Assembly (NCBI RefSeq): GCF_009728465.1
Contig: NZ_WOCD01000003.1
Location: forward strand, 1,194,879-1,258,878
DNA: 64,000 nt
Direction of reading: 5' to 3'
DNA from: Psychrosphaera haliotis
GTDB taxonomy: Bacteria > Pseudomonadota > Gammaproteobacteria > Enterobacterales > Alteromonadaceae
A model generated the notes under the pieces. That model was not told the origin of the DNA, did not search any database, and saw only the letters and a list, made by a program, of their open reading frames with translations. The position numbers and the translations under genes are program-made. This document shows, in pieces, positions 1 through 11,010 of the stretch; positions within the stretch are counted from its first letter, which is position 1, and each line of letters opens with the position of its first letter.

Positions 1-685
1 AGTTAAAGACTAAGTAACCTACATTTTTTTCTTCTTCATCTAAAGTAACCTGTTTGACTTCTTTAGCCAGTACCGTATTTGCTGTGATACTGCCTTTTGT
101 AATGGTCGCTTCTTTTACATCACCGTTTGGTTTTTCAAACTTAATATCAATTGAGTACCCATCTTCATTTGGTCCAAAGAAATCACCAAGCGTTTTTGAG
201 CCGCCATTTACTTCTGCAATAATTTCAGACATTGGCTTACCATTAATCTCTGTCATGGTATCGCCACGGCGCAAACCATTTTGAGCTGGTGTACCCGCTT
301 CATATACGTAACGAATCAATAAACCATCTTCGGTTTCATTAACACTATGAGAAAATCCATAACCAAAAAAGACCGAGTTTACGTAGTCATCATATTCTTC
401 AGTTGACATGGAAAAGCTAAACTTATCTTGGGCCACACGCATCGAATCAATTGCTGATGAGATATCCGCATAAGCTTCTGGATCAAACTCAGTTGGTAAA
501 TCTCTATTCCAGAAGTACCAGTTTTTCATATAAGTGAACAGTTTTGCATTGGCGTCTGGCGCTGAACAATACGAATACCCACCACCTGTAAGCTCAACCT
601 GCTCAACACTGTCTGAGCCTCCCCCGCAAGCACTTAGGAGACCCGTTGCGAAGATTGCTGCCACTAATTTTTTACTACTAAACAT
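1..685 (-). CDS. S41-family (C-terminal processing) peptidase-like lipoprotein with PDZ domain, partial
   Basis: The gene starts at 685 (ATG) and runs off the left edge, so only about 228 N-terminal residues are visible. The start is a lipoprotein signal: MFSSKKLVAAIFATG then a lipobox LLSAC, with the cysteine followed by GGGSDS. A helical region (SYCSAPDANAKLFTYMKNWY) resembles the N-terminal cap of S41 peptidases, and a PDZ domain follows with GLLIRYVYEAGTPAQNGLRR and GDTMTEINGKPM. The Ser/Lys catalytic core would lie beyond the edge and is not seen, so peptidase activity is inferred from the architecture. It probably acts at the cell envelope. It lies downstream of purA in the same direction, separated by a terminator. 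Confidence 0.75.
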   Translation of the reverse strand, partial: MFSSKKLVAAIFATGLLSACGGGSDSVEQVELTGGGYSYCSAPDANAKLFTYMKNWYFWNRDLPTEFDPEAYADISSAIDSMRVAQDKFSFSMSTEEYDDYVNSVFFGYGFSHSVNETEDGLLIRYVYEAGTPAQNGLRRGDTMTEINGKPMSEIIAEVNGGSKTLGDFFGPNEDGYSIDIKFEKPNGDVKEATITKGSITANTVLAKEVKQVTLDEEEKNVGYLVFN

Positions 686-735
686 GCTTATTCCTACTAA
701 TTAATTTTAGTTTTTATTATTAGCGGTCAGCATAC

Positions 736-763
736 AAAAAAAGCCGTCGAATGACAGCTTTTT
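736..763 (-). terminator. Rho-independent terminator after purA
   Basis: Read on the minus strand there is an 11-bp stem, AAAAAGCTGTC pairing with GACGGCTTTTT (one G-T wobble), with a 4-base ATTC loop and a T tail. It sits between the purA stop and the start of the S41 lipoprotein gene, so it should end purA transcription. Its A/T-rich flanks would also allow some activity on the plus strand. Confidence 0.7.
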
Positions 764-819
764 AAGAAGGGTATTGGCACTATAAAAATGTAACTAATTG
801 TTATAGTGCAATAGAGCAT

Positions 820-2139
<1,320 letters not shown>

Positions 2140-2240
2140 TTAGGCGGGGATTCTACCAAAAAAGTGGTGTAAAGATCACCCGCTTTATCGAAAAATTAGA
2201 ATAAAAACTGCTAGATGCCTGTTTTAACGATTAAAAATAT

Positions 2241-2423
2241 CTATCGAAACCAAAGCAAAAGAAGCCCAATAGTGAATAACACTAGACCAACTTGGCGAAT
2301 TACCCCAATCGGTTCCTTAGATAATTTTTGAATGTAACTTCGCCATGTTTTGGGAAACAGCAGTGGCATCATGCCTTCTACTATCAAAACCATCGCGATA
2401 ACCACAAACCAATCGATATCCAT
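2241..2423 (-). CDS. DUF2065 (YjeT-like) small inner-membrane protein
   Basis: A 60-residue protein with two hydrophobic helices (about residues 3-22 and 42-59) joined by a basic loop containing PKTWRSYIQKLSKEP. Length, pattern and position between hflC and purA match the DUF2065/YjeT family, whose function is unknown. Both ends are probably membrane-embedded. A terminator hairpin lies between hflC and this gene, so it may be expressed partly by read-through or from its own promoter. Family assignment is strong because of the conserved neighbourhood; no role is proposed. Confidence 0.85.
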   Translation of the reverse strand: MDIDWFVVIAMVLIVEGMMPLLFPKTWRSYIQKLSKEPIGVIRQVGLVLFTIGLLLLWFR

Positions 2424-2442
2424 ATTGCACCTCTAAAACAAC

Positions 2443-2464
2443 AAAGGGCCCCTAAGAGCCCTTT
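2443..2464 (-). terminator. Hairpin terminator downstream of hflC
   Basis: Inverted repeat AAAGGGC / GCCCTTT with an 8-base loop in the gap between hflC and the DUF2065 gene. On the minus strand it is followed by GTTGTTTTAG, a modest T tail. It probably ends or attenuates the hflKC transcript. Confidence 0.55.
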
Positions 2465-2488
2465 ATATTTTATCTAATTAAAGACAGA

Positions 2489-3364
2489 TTATTTACCTGA
2501 CGTACTCTTCATGTAACGGAAGAATTCACTGTCTGGTTGAATAACCAAAATATCATTTTTGCTATTAAAGCTATTTTTGTAGGCTTCTAAACTACGAACA
2601 AATGCGAAGAACTCTGGGTTCTTGTTAAATGCATCTGCGTATACTTTAGCAGCCAATGCGTCACCTTCACCACGAAGAGTTTGGGCTTCACGCTCAGCTT
2701 CAGCAAGCATAACGGTAATTCTTGCATCAACATCTGCACGAATGATTTCCGCTTTCTCACGACCTTCTGAACGGTGAGCTTTCGCTACTTCTTGACGTTC
2801 GGTACGCATACGTTCGAATATTGAATTACTTACCCTTACTGGTAAGTTAATTTGCTTCACTCGAACATCTAATACTTCAATACCTAAGTCGCTTGAGCTT
2901 TTTGCAGCTTGAATAGCTTGCTGCATTAACTCTTGGCGCTCGCCAGAAACAATCTCTTTAATGGTTCTAGAACCAAAAGCAGTACGAAGACCGTTATTAA
3001 CTTTCTGTTCTAATAGCGTCTCAGCGTTTAGCTTGTTGCCACCAGTTGATAGATAGAACTTAGCAAAGTCAGATATGCGCCATTTAACAAATGAGTCAAC
3101 TATTAAGTCTTTTTTCTCTACTGTTACAAAGCGATCTGGCTCACCATCAAGTGTTTGAATACGAGCATCAAGGGTTTTTACTTTTTCAACTAAAGGAAGT
3201 TTAAAGTGCAAACCTGGTTCGTTAACGACTGGCGCACCAGCGTCATCACGTTTAACTTTACCAAACTGTATTACAATACTTCTTTGGCCTTCGTTAACAA
3301 CGAATAGCGAGGAGAACGTCATGAATGCAAACACGACGATTAAAATCATACTAAATGTTTTCAT
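2489..3364 (-). CDS. hflC: HflC, subunit of the HflKC complex that modulates protease FtsH
   Basis: SPFH/prohibitin-family inner-membrane protein that assembles with HflK around the FtsH protease and restrains its proteolysis. The 291 residues carry an N-terminal membrane anchor (about residues 4-22) with most of the protein on the periplasmic side. The SPFH domain begins at the VVNEGQRSIVIQFGK segment. A helical region rich in Arg/Glu/Ala follows (AHRSEGREKAEIIRADVDA; AEAEREAQTLRGEGDALAAK). It starts 2 bases after the hflK stop, so the two are co-transcribed. Length and order are typical. Confidence 0.95.
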   Translation of the reverse strand: MKTFSMILIVVFAFMTFSSLFVVNEGQRSIVIQFGKVKRDDAGAPVVNEPGLHFKLPLVEKVKTLDARIQTLDGEPDRFVTVEKKDLIVDSFVKWRISDFAKFYLSTGGNKLNAETLLEQKVNNGLRTAFGSRTIKEIVSGERQELMQQAIQAAKSSSDLGIEVLDVRVKQINLPVRVSNSIFERMRTERQEVAKAHRSEGREKAEIIRADVDARITVMLAEAEREAQTLRGEGDALAAKVYADAFNKNPEFFAFVRSLEAYKNSFNSKNDILVIQPDSEFFRYMKSTSGK

Positions 3365-3366
3365 GC

Positions 3367-4512
3367 TTAGTTTCTCCCATCATTAAAGCGGTCACCACGA
3401 CTTGGGCGATTGCTTTGTGTCGGCTGTGTCGTTTGACCTGAGCCTGTATTGTAATCTGTTGCTGGGCGTTGACCAGTGGCTGGTAAAACACCTTGCTGCT
3501 GCATGATTTTGTCTAGAGGTAAGTACATCATGTTGCCATTACCTTTAGTATCAACTAACACTTTTGATGTATTTGATAATACTTGTTCCATCGTTTCTAA
3601 ATATAAACGTTGGCGCGTTACTTCTGGCGCTGCTTTATATTCAGGCAGTAGTTGGTCAAACTTAGCTACTTGACCTTGTGACGCTAAGATCTTGCCTTGT
3701 TTGTAAGCTGTCGCTTCTTGAACCATACGGTTAACTTGGCCACGAGCACGAGGCTCAACTTCACTTGCGTAAGCTTTTGCTTCGTTAACATAACGAACTT
3801 CATCTTCTCGGGCGGCGATAGCATCATCAAACGCATCTTTAACTTGCTCAGGAGGACGTGCGTCTTTGAAGTTAACATCAACAATTGCTAAACCTAACTT
3901 GTAAGGTTCAATAATTGCTTCCAATTCTTCACGCGTGCTTTGACGAACAATTTCACGACCAGATGTTAAAATGTCATCCATTCGAGAGTTACCAATAACC
4001 GAACGCAATGCACTGTCAGTCGCCTGACGTAAGCTGTTTGTTGGATCTGGAACAGAGAATAAATAGTTCTTTGGATCTAGTACTCGGTACTGTACTTCCA
4101 TTTCAACTTGAACCACGTTCTCATCTTGAGTCAGCATGAAACCTGATGCAGGAATTGTACGAACCGTTTGAATATCAACTGGAATAACCTTGTCAATAAA
4201 CGTTGGGTTAAAACGAAGACCTGGCTCTTTTAATTCAGTGTATTCACCAAATCTCAATACCACACCGCTTTCTGCTTCGCGTAATGTATACCAACCCGAT
4301 AAGAACCAAATAACAAATGCAACAACAAGTACTATAGAAATACCAATGCCGCCAGGTCCTTTACCTTCTTTACTCGGCTTGCCGCCAAATAAACCATTAA
4401 ATCGATTGCCTAAATCTTTAAATAACTCGTCCAAGTCAGGTGGCCCCTGATCTTTGCCGCCGCGATTTTTCCACGGATCGTTATTATTATTTCCCGGCTC
4501 ATTCCAGGCCAT
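3367..4512 (-). CDS. hflK: HflK, subunit of the HflKC complex that modulates protease FtsH
   Basis: Partner of HflC in the inner-membrane SPFH complex. The 381 residues begin with a Gly/Asn-rich cytoplasmic segment (MAWNEPGNNNNDPWKNRGG) and then a transmembrane helix at about 57-73. The band-7 domain includes LREAESGVVLRFGEYTELKEPG, and a long helical segment follows (AREDEVRYVNEAKAYASEVE). The C-terminal tail is low in complexity, rich in Gln, Thr and Pro. It is directly upstream of hflC. The N-terminal Gly/Asn tail is normal for the family. Confidence 0.95.
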   Translation of the reverse strand: MAWNEPGNNNNDPWKNRGGKDQGPPDLDELFKDLGNRFNGLFGGKPSKEGKGPGGIGISIVLVVAFVIWFLSGWYTLREAESGVVLRFGEYTELKEPGLRFNPTFIDKVIPVDIQTVRTIPASGFMLTQDENVVQVEMEVQYRVLDPKNYLFSVPDPTNSLRQATDSALRSVIGNSRMDDILTSGREIVRQSTREELEAIIEPYKLGLAIVDVNFKDARPPEQVKDAFDDAIAAREDEVRYVNEAKAYASEVEPRARGQVNRMVQEATAYKQGKILASQGQVAKFDQLLPEYKAAPEVTRQRLYLETMEQVLSNTSKVLVDTKGNGNMMYLPLDKIMQQQGVLPATGQRPATDYNTGSGQTTQPTQSNRPSRGDRFNDGRN

Positions 4513-4621
4513 AAGTTACTCCAGTTTCATTCAGAAAAGTTACTGTTTAATTTAGCAAAGTCGTTTGCATAACTCTATGAAATTGAGTCAATACTGCAAA
4601 CAAACTGCACTGTCTGTCTAT

Positions 4622-5911
4622 TTAGTGGCTACTTTGCCATTTTTCAATGCCATAGCCCATTTGTTTATTCAAACGTTGCTGGTCTATTTTGCTAATACGC
4701 ACGCTTAAAACAAAATGACCATTTTCGTCTATTTTCTCATCCAAGATTCCGTTGAGCTGATACAACTCTGCTCTTAGTTTACCTTCTTGTGGCGGTAGAA
4801 TAAGCTCTACATCCCACATTGCAAGACCAAGCAACTCTGACATTGCTTGTTGAATAAGCTCTAGGCCTTGGGCTTTTTGAGCAGTTAACCAAACGGATAC
4901 CGGCTTGCCTTCATCGTTTCGCTCAATGTGTGGCTCAGCGTCTTTTAATAAATCAATTTTGTTAAAAACAAGTAATTGAGGAATATCGTCCGCTTCAATC
5001 TCCCTTAACACTTCTTCAACTTGGAAGATATTGTCACTACGTCTAGGATCAGCAACATCAATCACATGAAGTTGAAGGTCAGCTTCTCTCGTTTCCGTTA
5101 ACGTTGCTTTAAACGCCGCAACCAAGTCATGTGGTAAGTGACGAATAAAACCAACGGTATCTGCAAGAATTGTCTCGCCAACATCCGCTAAATCTATTTT
5201 TCTTAATGTTGGGTCTAACGTAGCAAACAATTGATCAGCCGCATACACATCGGCATTTGTCAGTGCATTAAACAATGTTGATTTACCGGCGTTGGTGTAA
5301 CCAACTAACGATACCGTTGGTACTTCCGCTTTTTTACGAGAGCGACGGCCTTGTTCACGCTGTTTAGATACTTTTTCTAGTCGAGAAAGTATGTGAGAAA
5401 TTCGAGCTCGTAATAAACGTCTATCTGTCTCTAACTGAGTTTCACCTGGACCTCGTAAACCAATACCACCTTTTTGACGCTCTAAGTGAGTCCAACCTCT
5501 GATTAATCGGGTAGAGATATGTTTCAACTGCGCAAGCTCAACTTGTAACTTACCTTCATGAGTTCTTGCTCGCTGGGCAAAGATGTCAAGAATAAGACCA
5601 GTTCTGTCCAATACTCTACATTGAAACAGCGCTTCTAAGTTACGCTCTTGAGAAGGCGATAAAGAGTGATTAAATATTACAATGTCCGCGCCTTCCGCTT
5701 GCACCGCATCTGCTATTTCCTGAGCTTTGCCGGTACCTACATAATATTTTGCGTCTGGGGAGTGTCTGCTTGTTGTGACTACAGCAAGCGTAGAAACGCC
5801 TGCAGAGGATACTAGTAATCCAAGTTCTTCGATGTCTTCTCTATCATTTTCAGCAGAGAAATTAACGTGTACTAAAACGGCCTGTTCGCCGACTTCATAT
5901 CTATCAAACAA
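4622..5911 (-). CDS. hflX: Ribosome-associated GTPase HflX
   Basis: Obg-HflX-type GTPase that binds the 50S subunit and splits stalled or heat-stressed ribosomes. In 429 residues, the N-terminal HflX domain includes LDRTGLILDIFAQRARTHEG and the glycine-rich GGIGLRGPGETQLETDRR. The G domain has G1 GYTNAGKST, G3 DTVGFI and G4 NKID. The start is TTG, giving MFDRYEVGEQAVLVHV, which aligns with the family N-terminus; AGGAT lies about 7 bases upstream. It is in the hfq-hflX-hflKC order, with a terminator between hfq and hflX. Confidence 0.95.
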   Translation of the reverse strand: MFDRYEVGEQAVLVHVNFSAENDREDIEELGLLVSSAGVSTLAVVTTSRHSPDAKYYVGTGKAQEIADAVQAEGADIVIFNHSLSPSQERNLEALFQCRVLDRTGLILDIFAQRARTHEGKLQVELAQLKHISTRLIRGWTHLERQKGGIGLRGPGETQLETDRRLLRARISHILSRLEKVSKQREQGRRSRKKAEVPTVSLVGYTNAGKSTLFNALTNADVYAADQLFATLDPTLRKIDLADVGETILADTVGFIRHLPHDLVAAFKATLTETREADLQLHVIDVADPRRSDNIFQVEEVLREIEADDIPQLLVFNKIDLLKDAEPHIERNDEGKPVSVWLTAQKAQGLELIQQAMSELLGLAMWDVELILPPQEGKLRAELYQLNGILDEKIDENGHFVLSVRISKIDQQRLNKQMGYGIEKWQSSH

Positions 5912-5961
5912 ATGTTTATCCTGGGTTGGGGTTGATTAATTTTGCACAGTTAAAATGCAAA

Positions 5962-5991
5962 AAAGGAAATACGTTTATACGTATTCCCTTT
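5962..5991 (-). terminator. Rho-independent terminator after hfq
   Basis: On the minus strand, AAAGGGAATACGT pairs with ACGTATTTCCTTT around a 4-base loop, followed by a T-rich tail (TTTTTGC). It lies between hfq and hflX, so part of hfq transcription should stop here and hflX may depend on read-through or its own promoter. Confidence 0.7.
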
Positions 5992-6024
5992 CAAAATTAG
6001 TTTAATAATTATTGAAAATAATAA

Positions 6025-6273
6025 TTATTGTTCTGGTTCTTCATTACCAGCGTAATGCGGGTTGGTCTGGAATGGTCGCGCAGGCACAATTGTTGAGATT
6101 GCATGCTTGTAAACCATTTGACTCAATGTATTTTTTAACAAAATGACAAACTGATCAAATGATTCAACCTGACCTTGTAATTTTATACCGTTCACTAAAT
6201 AGATCGAAACTGGGATTCGTTCACGACGTAATGCATTTAAAAACGGGTCTTGTAAGGACTGCCCCTTGGCCAT
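6025..6273 (-). CDS. hfq: RNA chaperone Hfq
   Basis: Hexameric Sm-like protein that anneals small RNAs to mRNAs. It has the usual N-terminus [20 protein letters not shown], the Sm1 motif region [20 protein letters not shown], and the Sm2 YKHAISTI motif. I place the start at the ATG at 6271-6273: AAGGA lies 9 bases upstream, whereas a TTG two codons earlier would be only 3 bases from it. The 82 residues have a short acidic C-terminal tail (GNEEPEQ), shorter than in E. coli Hfq (102). It follows miaA, the classical order. Confidence 0.96.
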   Translation of the reverse strand: MAKGQSLQDPFLNALRRERIPVSIYLVNGIKLQGQVESFDQFVILLKNTLSQMVYKHAISTIVPARPFQTNPHYAGNEEPEQ

Positions 6274-6361
6274 TGTCAATGTTCCTTCTTTTTAGTTTTA
6301 TTATTTATTGTTTTTGTTAGGTAAACCTTGCACATTAACGATAATACAACTTTGTCTAAGA

Positions 6362-7291
6362 CTAGCTTAGCGAGTTTATTACCCGTTGCAAGTTTTCTTT
6401 TTGTTTTCCTACTTCTAGGTACATCACGTTAGGCCAACTACGTAACCACGTAAGCTGCCTTTTAGCCAACTGCCTTGTTGCTACAACACCACGAAAAACC
6501 ATTTCGTTCCAATCAAGCTCACCTTTCAGATGTTGCCACATTTGGCGGTATCCAACGGCTCGTATTGACGGCAAATCTAGATGCAAGTCAGGTCTTTGGA
6601 TCAAACGCTCCACTTCCCCTTTAAACCCTTGCTCTAACATAATATCAAAACGTTGTTCTATTCTTTTATGTAGCTCAGTTTTATCATCGCACATAAAAGC
6701 GAACTGCTTGATATTATAAGGTATCGGCTGTTTTTCCTGAGACATTAACTCAGTCATCGACTTTCCACTTATCAGGTACACTTCGTATGCCCGATTGATT
6801 CTTTGCGGATCGTTTGGATGAATTCGCTTTGCTGCTACCGGATCAACTTCAGCTAATAAGTCATGAACATGTTGCCAACCTTTATCGTTTGCCAACGTTT
6901 CTATTTGTGTTCTTATTTCGCTGTTGGCTTCCGGTAAATCAGATATCCCTTCAACTAAAGCCTTAAAATACATCATGGTACCGCCAACTAATATAGGGGT
7001 TTTCCCCTTATTGAAGCTTTTTTCGATAGCCTCTAACGCATCTTTTCTAAAATCAGCTGCCGAATAAACCTCAGCTGGATCTAAAAAGCTAATAAGTTGG
7101 TGCGGGTATTTAGACAGCTCATCTGGCGTTGGTTTTGCGGTACCAATGTCCATGCCCTTGTATATAAGAGCGGAGTCGACACTTATCAAGTCACCATTGA
7201 TTAAGTCGGCCAGCTGCATCGCTAAATCAGTTTTTCCTGATGCTGTTGGACCCATAATAGAAATTACGGTTTTATTTTCGTTTTCAAACAT
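6362..7291 (-). CDS. miaA: tRNA dimethylallyltransferase
   Basis: Transfers the dimethylallyl group from DMAPP to A37 of tRNAs reading UNN codons, the first step toward ms2i6A. The 309 residues have the P-loop GPTASGKT at 14-21. Asp in [18 protein letters not shown] lies in the substrate-binding part, and the tRNA-binding region has [17 protein letters not shown]. The C-terminus [14 protein letters not shown] is diagnostic. It sits between mutL and hfq as in most gammaproteobacteria, 36 bases after mutL. Confidence 0.96.
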   Translation of the reverse strand: MFENENKTVISIMGPTASGKTDLAMQLADLINGDLISVDSALIYKGMDIGTAKPTPDELSKYPHQLISFLDPAEVYSAADFRKDALEAIEKSFNKGKTPILVGGTMMYFKALVEGISDLPEANSEIRTQIETLANDKGWQHVHDLLAEVDPVAAKRIHPNDPQRINRAYEVYLISGKSMTELMSQEKQPIPYNIKQFAFMCDDKTELHKRIEQRFDIMLEQGFKGEVERLIQRPDLHLDLPSIRAVGYRQMWQHLKGELDWNEMVFRGVVATRQLAKRQLTWLRSWPNVMYLEVGKQKENLQRVINSLS

Positions 7292-7327
7292 TGATCAAGG
7301 TTTCTCTGAAGGTTGTCGTTTAAACGG

Positions 7328-9178
7328 TTAAAGCGTTTTAAATAATTGCTGCAGGTCTACAGGTTTTGCCACCAAAGACCATTTTATCGAAAAGTCGCTA
7401 CTTTGTTTAAGTATATGCAATTGTTTGAGTATTTGCGCCTGTTCTAATGGAATACTGTCTGTTTGATTTAAGATATTAGTAATTATTCCAGTGGTAAGTT
7501 TGTCACGTTTAAGTAACTCGCTAAATAGCTCAGGCAAATATTGGCTATTACTTCTACTTCGAACAAACGTTGGCACTTGCTTTATAATCAAATAGTGTTG
7601 ATGAATTTTAGTATCAAATCCACTGGCTAATATTTCTTGCTCATAGGCCTTAAATTTAATGAGTTCTGCCTCAGTTAATTTAATTCTAATAGGCACAAGT
7701 AATGGAGCTGGCTTCAACTGTTCCGTCGTTAATGAGCTTGTAGAGTGCGAGTTAGAGTTAGAATCAAATAACTCCGATAGATCTATTACCCAATGTTCAT
7801 TTTGATATTGTATTAAAGCGTGTCTCAGTTGAGTAAAAACGATGCTGAAATCACTGCTGACGTCACTAACACTCTTAACCTGTGATGTTGGCTTAATTTG
7901 GTTCGACGAGTCTATACCTACTTTATCACTCAACGGTTTTTTATACTCGGCATGCGGGGTGTTCAATAATGCAGAAGAAGCATCTTCAAATAGTGACGGA
8001 TTTACCGAGTCCACTGAGTGTTGTTTTGGTTTTAAACCGGAGAATGTAGTGGGGTTGCTGTAGCTCGTCTCTGCCTTTTCACTCAGCGTTTTAGGTTTTT
8101 CGTTTGCAATAACACTGTTTAAAGCTTGCGGTTCCGCTAGCCACTCTGGTGCCGTTTGTTGTACTTGATGAAAGTCAGTTAAGCCTTCTTGAATAGTGCC
8201 AACAATTAAGTCATGCAGTAATCTTGAATGATGAAAGCGCACTTCGTGTTTAGCTGGATGAACATTTACATCAACCTCGTTAGCTGGCAGTTCAACAAAT
8301 AAAACATATTCCGGTTGTTGTTCTGAATTTAACGAGCTTGAATATGCCTGACGAATGGCATGCTGAATCAGCTTGTCCCTCATCATTCGACCATTTACAA
8401 AGGAGTATTGCGCAGGATTTACCGACTTACATTCACTTGGTGACTTTGCCCAAATGGATATGGAAATATTGTCATATTGAGCGGTTCTGATACTCGACTG
8501 CTCGACAAACTGTGCATTAATCACTTCGGCTATTCGAGCTGACTGCTGAGCAACCTTATCTTCCGTTTGAGACTGCGCTCGATAGCGCTTAACGACTTTG
8601 TTGTTGTGTTGAAGTACAAAACTGACGTCTGGTCTGCTCATGGCGATTCGACGAATCAGGCTTTCAATATGACTAAATTCTGTTTTTTCAGCTCGTAAAA
8701 ACTTTCGGCGGGCTGGCGTATTAAAAAATAAATCTAAAACTTCAACTGTGGTGCCATTTGGATGCGCGGCAGGCTTAACATCAACCTCCATATCTAACCC
8801 TTCTGCAATCGCAGACCAGGCTTCGCTTTGAGACTCAGGCTTAGATGTCATGGTTAGTCTTGCTACAGAGCTTATTGAGGCTAATGCTTCACCTCGGAAG
8901 CCTAAGCTTAAAATAGCTTCTAAGTCAGATATATTGGTAATTTTACTGGTTGCATGTCGAGATAATGCTAGCGCTAACTGGTCTTTTTGAATGCCTTTGC
9001 CATTGTCTTTTATTAAGATTTTTTTATGACCGCCACGCTCAATATCGATCTCGACTTTTGTGGCACCGGCATCAAGCGCATTCTCAACCAATTCTTTCAC
9101 TACCGACGCGGGACGCTCTACCACTTCACCGGCGGCGATTTGGTTTGCCAATTGTGGCGGTAATATTTTAATTGTCAT
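7328..9178 (-). CDS. mutL: DNA mismatch repair protein MutL
   Basis: GHKL-type ATPase that links MutS mismatch recognition to MutH and UvrD. The 616 residues match the E. coli protein. N-terminal motifs: the [20 protein letters not shown] region containing ENALDAG, then DNGKGI, then [13 protein letters not shown]. The middle linker (about 345-460) is long, polar and divergent, and the C-terminal dimerisation domain is present. I see no DQHAxxERxxxE endonuclease motif, as expected for species using MutH. The reading frame is intact. This matters because seven indels occur elsewhere in the window. Confidence 0.96.
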   Translation of the reverse strand: MTIKILPPQLANQIAAGEVVERPASVVKELVENALDAGATKVEIDIERGGHKKILIKDNGKGIQKDQLALALSRHATSKITNISDLEAILSLGFRGEALASISSVARLTMTSKPESQSEAWSAIAEGLDMEVDVKPAAHPNGTTVEVLDLFFNTPARRKFLRAEKTEFSHIESLIRRIAMSRPDVSFVLQHNNKVVKRYRAQSQTEDKVAQQSARIAEVINAQFVEQSSIRTAQYDNISISIWAKSPSECKSVNPAQYSFVNGRMMRDKLIQHAIRQAYSSSLNSEQQPEYVLFVELPANEVDVNVHPAKHEVRFHHSRLLHDLIVGTIQEGLTDFHQVQQTAPEWLAEPQALNSVIANEKPKTLSEKAETSYSNPTTFSGLKPKQHSVDSVNPSLFEDASSALLNTPHAEYKKPLSDKVGIDSSNQIKPTSQVKSVSDVSSDFSIVFTQLRHALIQYQNEHWVIDLSELFDSNSNSHSTSSLTTEQLKPAPLLVPIRIKLTEAELIKFKAYEQEILASGFDTKIHQHYLIIKQVPTFVRSRSNSQYLPELFSELLKRDKLTTGIITNILNQTDSIPLEQAQILKQLHILKQSSDFSIKWSLVAKPVDLQQLFKTL

Positions 9179-9186
9179 TGGCTGAC

Positions 9187-10497
9187 TTATGACTGAGGAA
9201 TGGAAAGGACCTGACCAACTTTGATCATGTCATTTTTAAGTCGATTAGCCGCTTTAATAGAAGAAACGCTCACTTTATAATTTTGTGCCACAAGTGATAA
9301 TGACTCGCCACTTCTTACCTTGTGTTTTAACACTTTATGAAGCTTGGCGTATCGAGTGCCATCAGGTGGACGTTTTTTAAAATGCGTTTTTACTGCGTTA
9401 ACAATAGCTTTAGCAAGACGGTTTTGCTGCCATGCGTTGGTCAGCATTTTTTCTTCTCTAGGGTTAGAGATAAAACCACCTTCCACTAATATAGACGGAA
9501 TATCCGGTGACTTTAAAACACCTAAGCTTGCCGACTGAGGCTTGCGTTGATGAAGTTTTGTAATCTTTTTTAGCTCGCCTAATACAGTATTTGCAACCGT
9601 GAAGCCTTGGTCGCGTGAATGGTCCATTGATAAATCGATAAAGGTTCTGGCTAAATACTTTTCTGTATTTGTATCTTTTAACGCTTCCGATACACCACCA
9701 AGCAGCTGGCCGTATTCTTCTCGTCTTTCTAACGAACGACCGACTTCAGTGGTTGCTCTTCTGTTACTTTGAACCCAAACCGAAGCGCCATTTGGGCCTG
9801 GCGAAGTGAAGGCATCTGCATGCACAGAGATTAATAAATCGGCTTTCGCGTCTCGTGCTTTTTTTGTTCGTTTATTAAGATCAATATAATAATCACCGGT
9901 ACGAGTCATAATAGCTCGCATACCGTTTTCTTTATTGATGAGGCTCTCTATTTTCTTAGCTAGCTTTAACGTGACATGTTTTTCATAAGTGCCCGCGCGA
10001 CCAATAGAACCTGGATCTTCACCGCCGTGACCAGCATCAATAGCAATGACAATGTCTCGGTCGGTTTCAATTTTACGCTTAGCTTGTTGAACTTTTTCTT
10101 CAGCATTAAAAAGGTCAACCACTAGTCGGTGACCGTAAGGCCCCGCAGGAACTAATGCAAATAGCATTGGATTTACATTTTGTGAGAGGTCTAACACAAG
10201 ACGTGTTGAACCTTTACTTTTTGGTGTGCTTTTTCGGACATTTGTTAGCACTTTTGCATCATCGGCAAGGCCATCTAATGACGTAGACAACTTTGTGTTT
10301 TTTAGATCAATAACCAGACGTTGAGGATTTTTAAGTTCAAAGTAGGTGTATTCTGCAGGTCCTGATAAGTCTAAAACCACTCGAGTTGAATCCGGCGCTG
10401 GCCAAATACGAATACCATCAATCTTTTCACCAGCAACACTTTGAGGTGCTAGTAAAAGTAGGCAAAAAATAACTAACGAATGTATTAGTTTAGACAC
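9187..10497 (-). CDS. amiB: N-acetylmuramoyl-L-alanine amidase with AMIN and LysM domains (AmiB/AmiC type)
   Basis: Periplasmic zinc amidase that removes stem peptides from peptidoglycan during daughter-cell separation. In 436 residues: a signal peptide (about 1-22, ending SVAG), an AMIN domain for septal targeting ([19 protein letters not shown]), and the Amidase_3 catalytic domain. That domain has [13 protein letters not shown] (Zn His and following Glu), SVHADAF and [14 protein letters not shown]. One C-terminal LysM repeat follows ([18 protein letters not shown] to the end). The start is GTG. It lies between tsaE and mutL, the usual place of amiB. Confidence 0.92.
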   Translation of the reverse strand: MSKLIHSLVIFCLLLLAPQSVAGEKIDGIRIWPAPDSTRVVLDLSGPAEYTYFELKNPQRLVIDLKNTKLSTSLDGLADDAKVLTNVRKSTPKSKGSTRLVLDLSQNVNPMLFALVPAGPYGHRLVVDLFNAEEKVQQAKRKIETDRDIVIAIDAGHGGEDPGSIGRAGTYEKHVTLKLAKKIESLINKENGMRAIMTRTGDYYIDLNKRTKKARDAKADLLISVHADAFTSPGPNGASVWVQSNRRATTEVGRSLERREEYGQLLGGVSEALKDTNTEKYLARTFIDLSMDHSRDQGFTVANTVLGELKKITKLHQRKPQSASLGVLKSPDIPSILVEGGFISNPREEKMLTNAWQQNRLAKAIVNAVKTHFKKRPPDGTRYAKLHKVLKHKVRSGESLSLVAQNYKVSVSSIKAANRLKNDMIKVGQVLSIPQS

Positions 10498-10525
10498 TGT
10501 AAAAATTTAACCTCATAACCACTTA

Positions 10526-10993
10526 TTAATACTTGGACTCTATTTTTAAAACAGTCTGCTCGCCTATTTCCGATAAGGCTTGAAACCTTATTTCACGCTG
10601 TTCGTCGGCATATGTCAAATATAACTCAAGGTCTGCCTTAGGTAAAAAGGCTTGGCCCTTTTCTGGCCACTCAATTAAACAGAGCGCTTTGTCATTAAAA
10701 TAATCACGAAAGCCCATAAATTCAAGTTCTTCAGGGTCTGCCAAACGGTAAAGGTCAAAGTGATATGCACTTATATTCTCAAGCTCATAAGGTTCTACCA
10801 AAGTATAAGTTGGAGACTTTACTCGACCATTGTGACCTAAGCCTTGAATAATGCCTCGACTTAATGTGGTTTTACCCGCACCTAAATCACCATGAAGAAA
10901 TATGGTCATGCCCTGCGACAAAGACTGCGCAATATGATTGCCCATTGCAACCGTTGCTTCTTCATTTTCTAATATGGTTGAAAACTCTTTCAT
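10526..10993 (-). CDS. tsaE: tRNA threonylcarbamoyladenosine biosynthesis ATPase TsaE
   Basis: ATPase that drives the TsaB-TsaD complex in t6A37 synthesis on ANN-decoding tRNAs. The 155 residues carry the P-loop GDLGAGKT at 35-42. VKSPTYTLVEPYE is the switch-like region, and a Walker-B-like segment with CLIEWPEKG is near residue 108. It is 28 bases before the amidase gene, so the two are probably co-transcribed with mutL and miaA, the canonical order. Confidence 0.95.
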   Translation of the reverse strand: MKEFSTILENEEATVAMGNHIAQSLSQGMTIFLHGDLGAGKTTLSRGIIQGLGHNGRVKSPTYTLVEPYELENISAYHFDLYRLADPEELEFMGFRDYFNDKALCLIEWPEKGQAFLPKADLELYLTYADEQREIRFQALSEIGEQTVLKIESKY

Positions 10994-11010
10994 GACCTTT
11001 TGAAACCCTA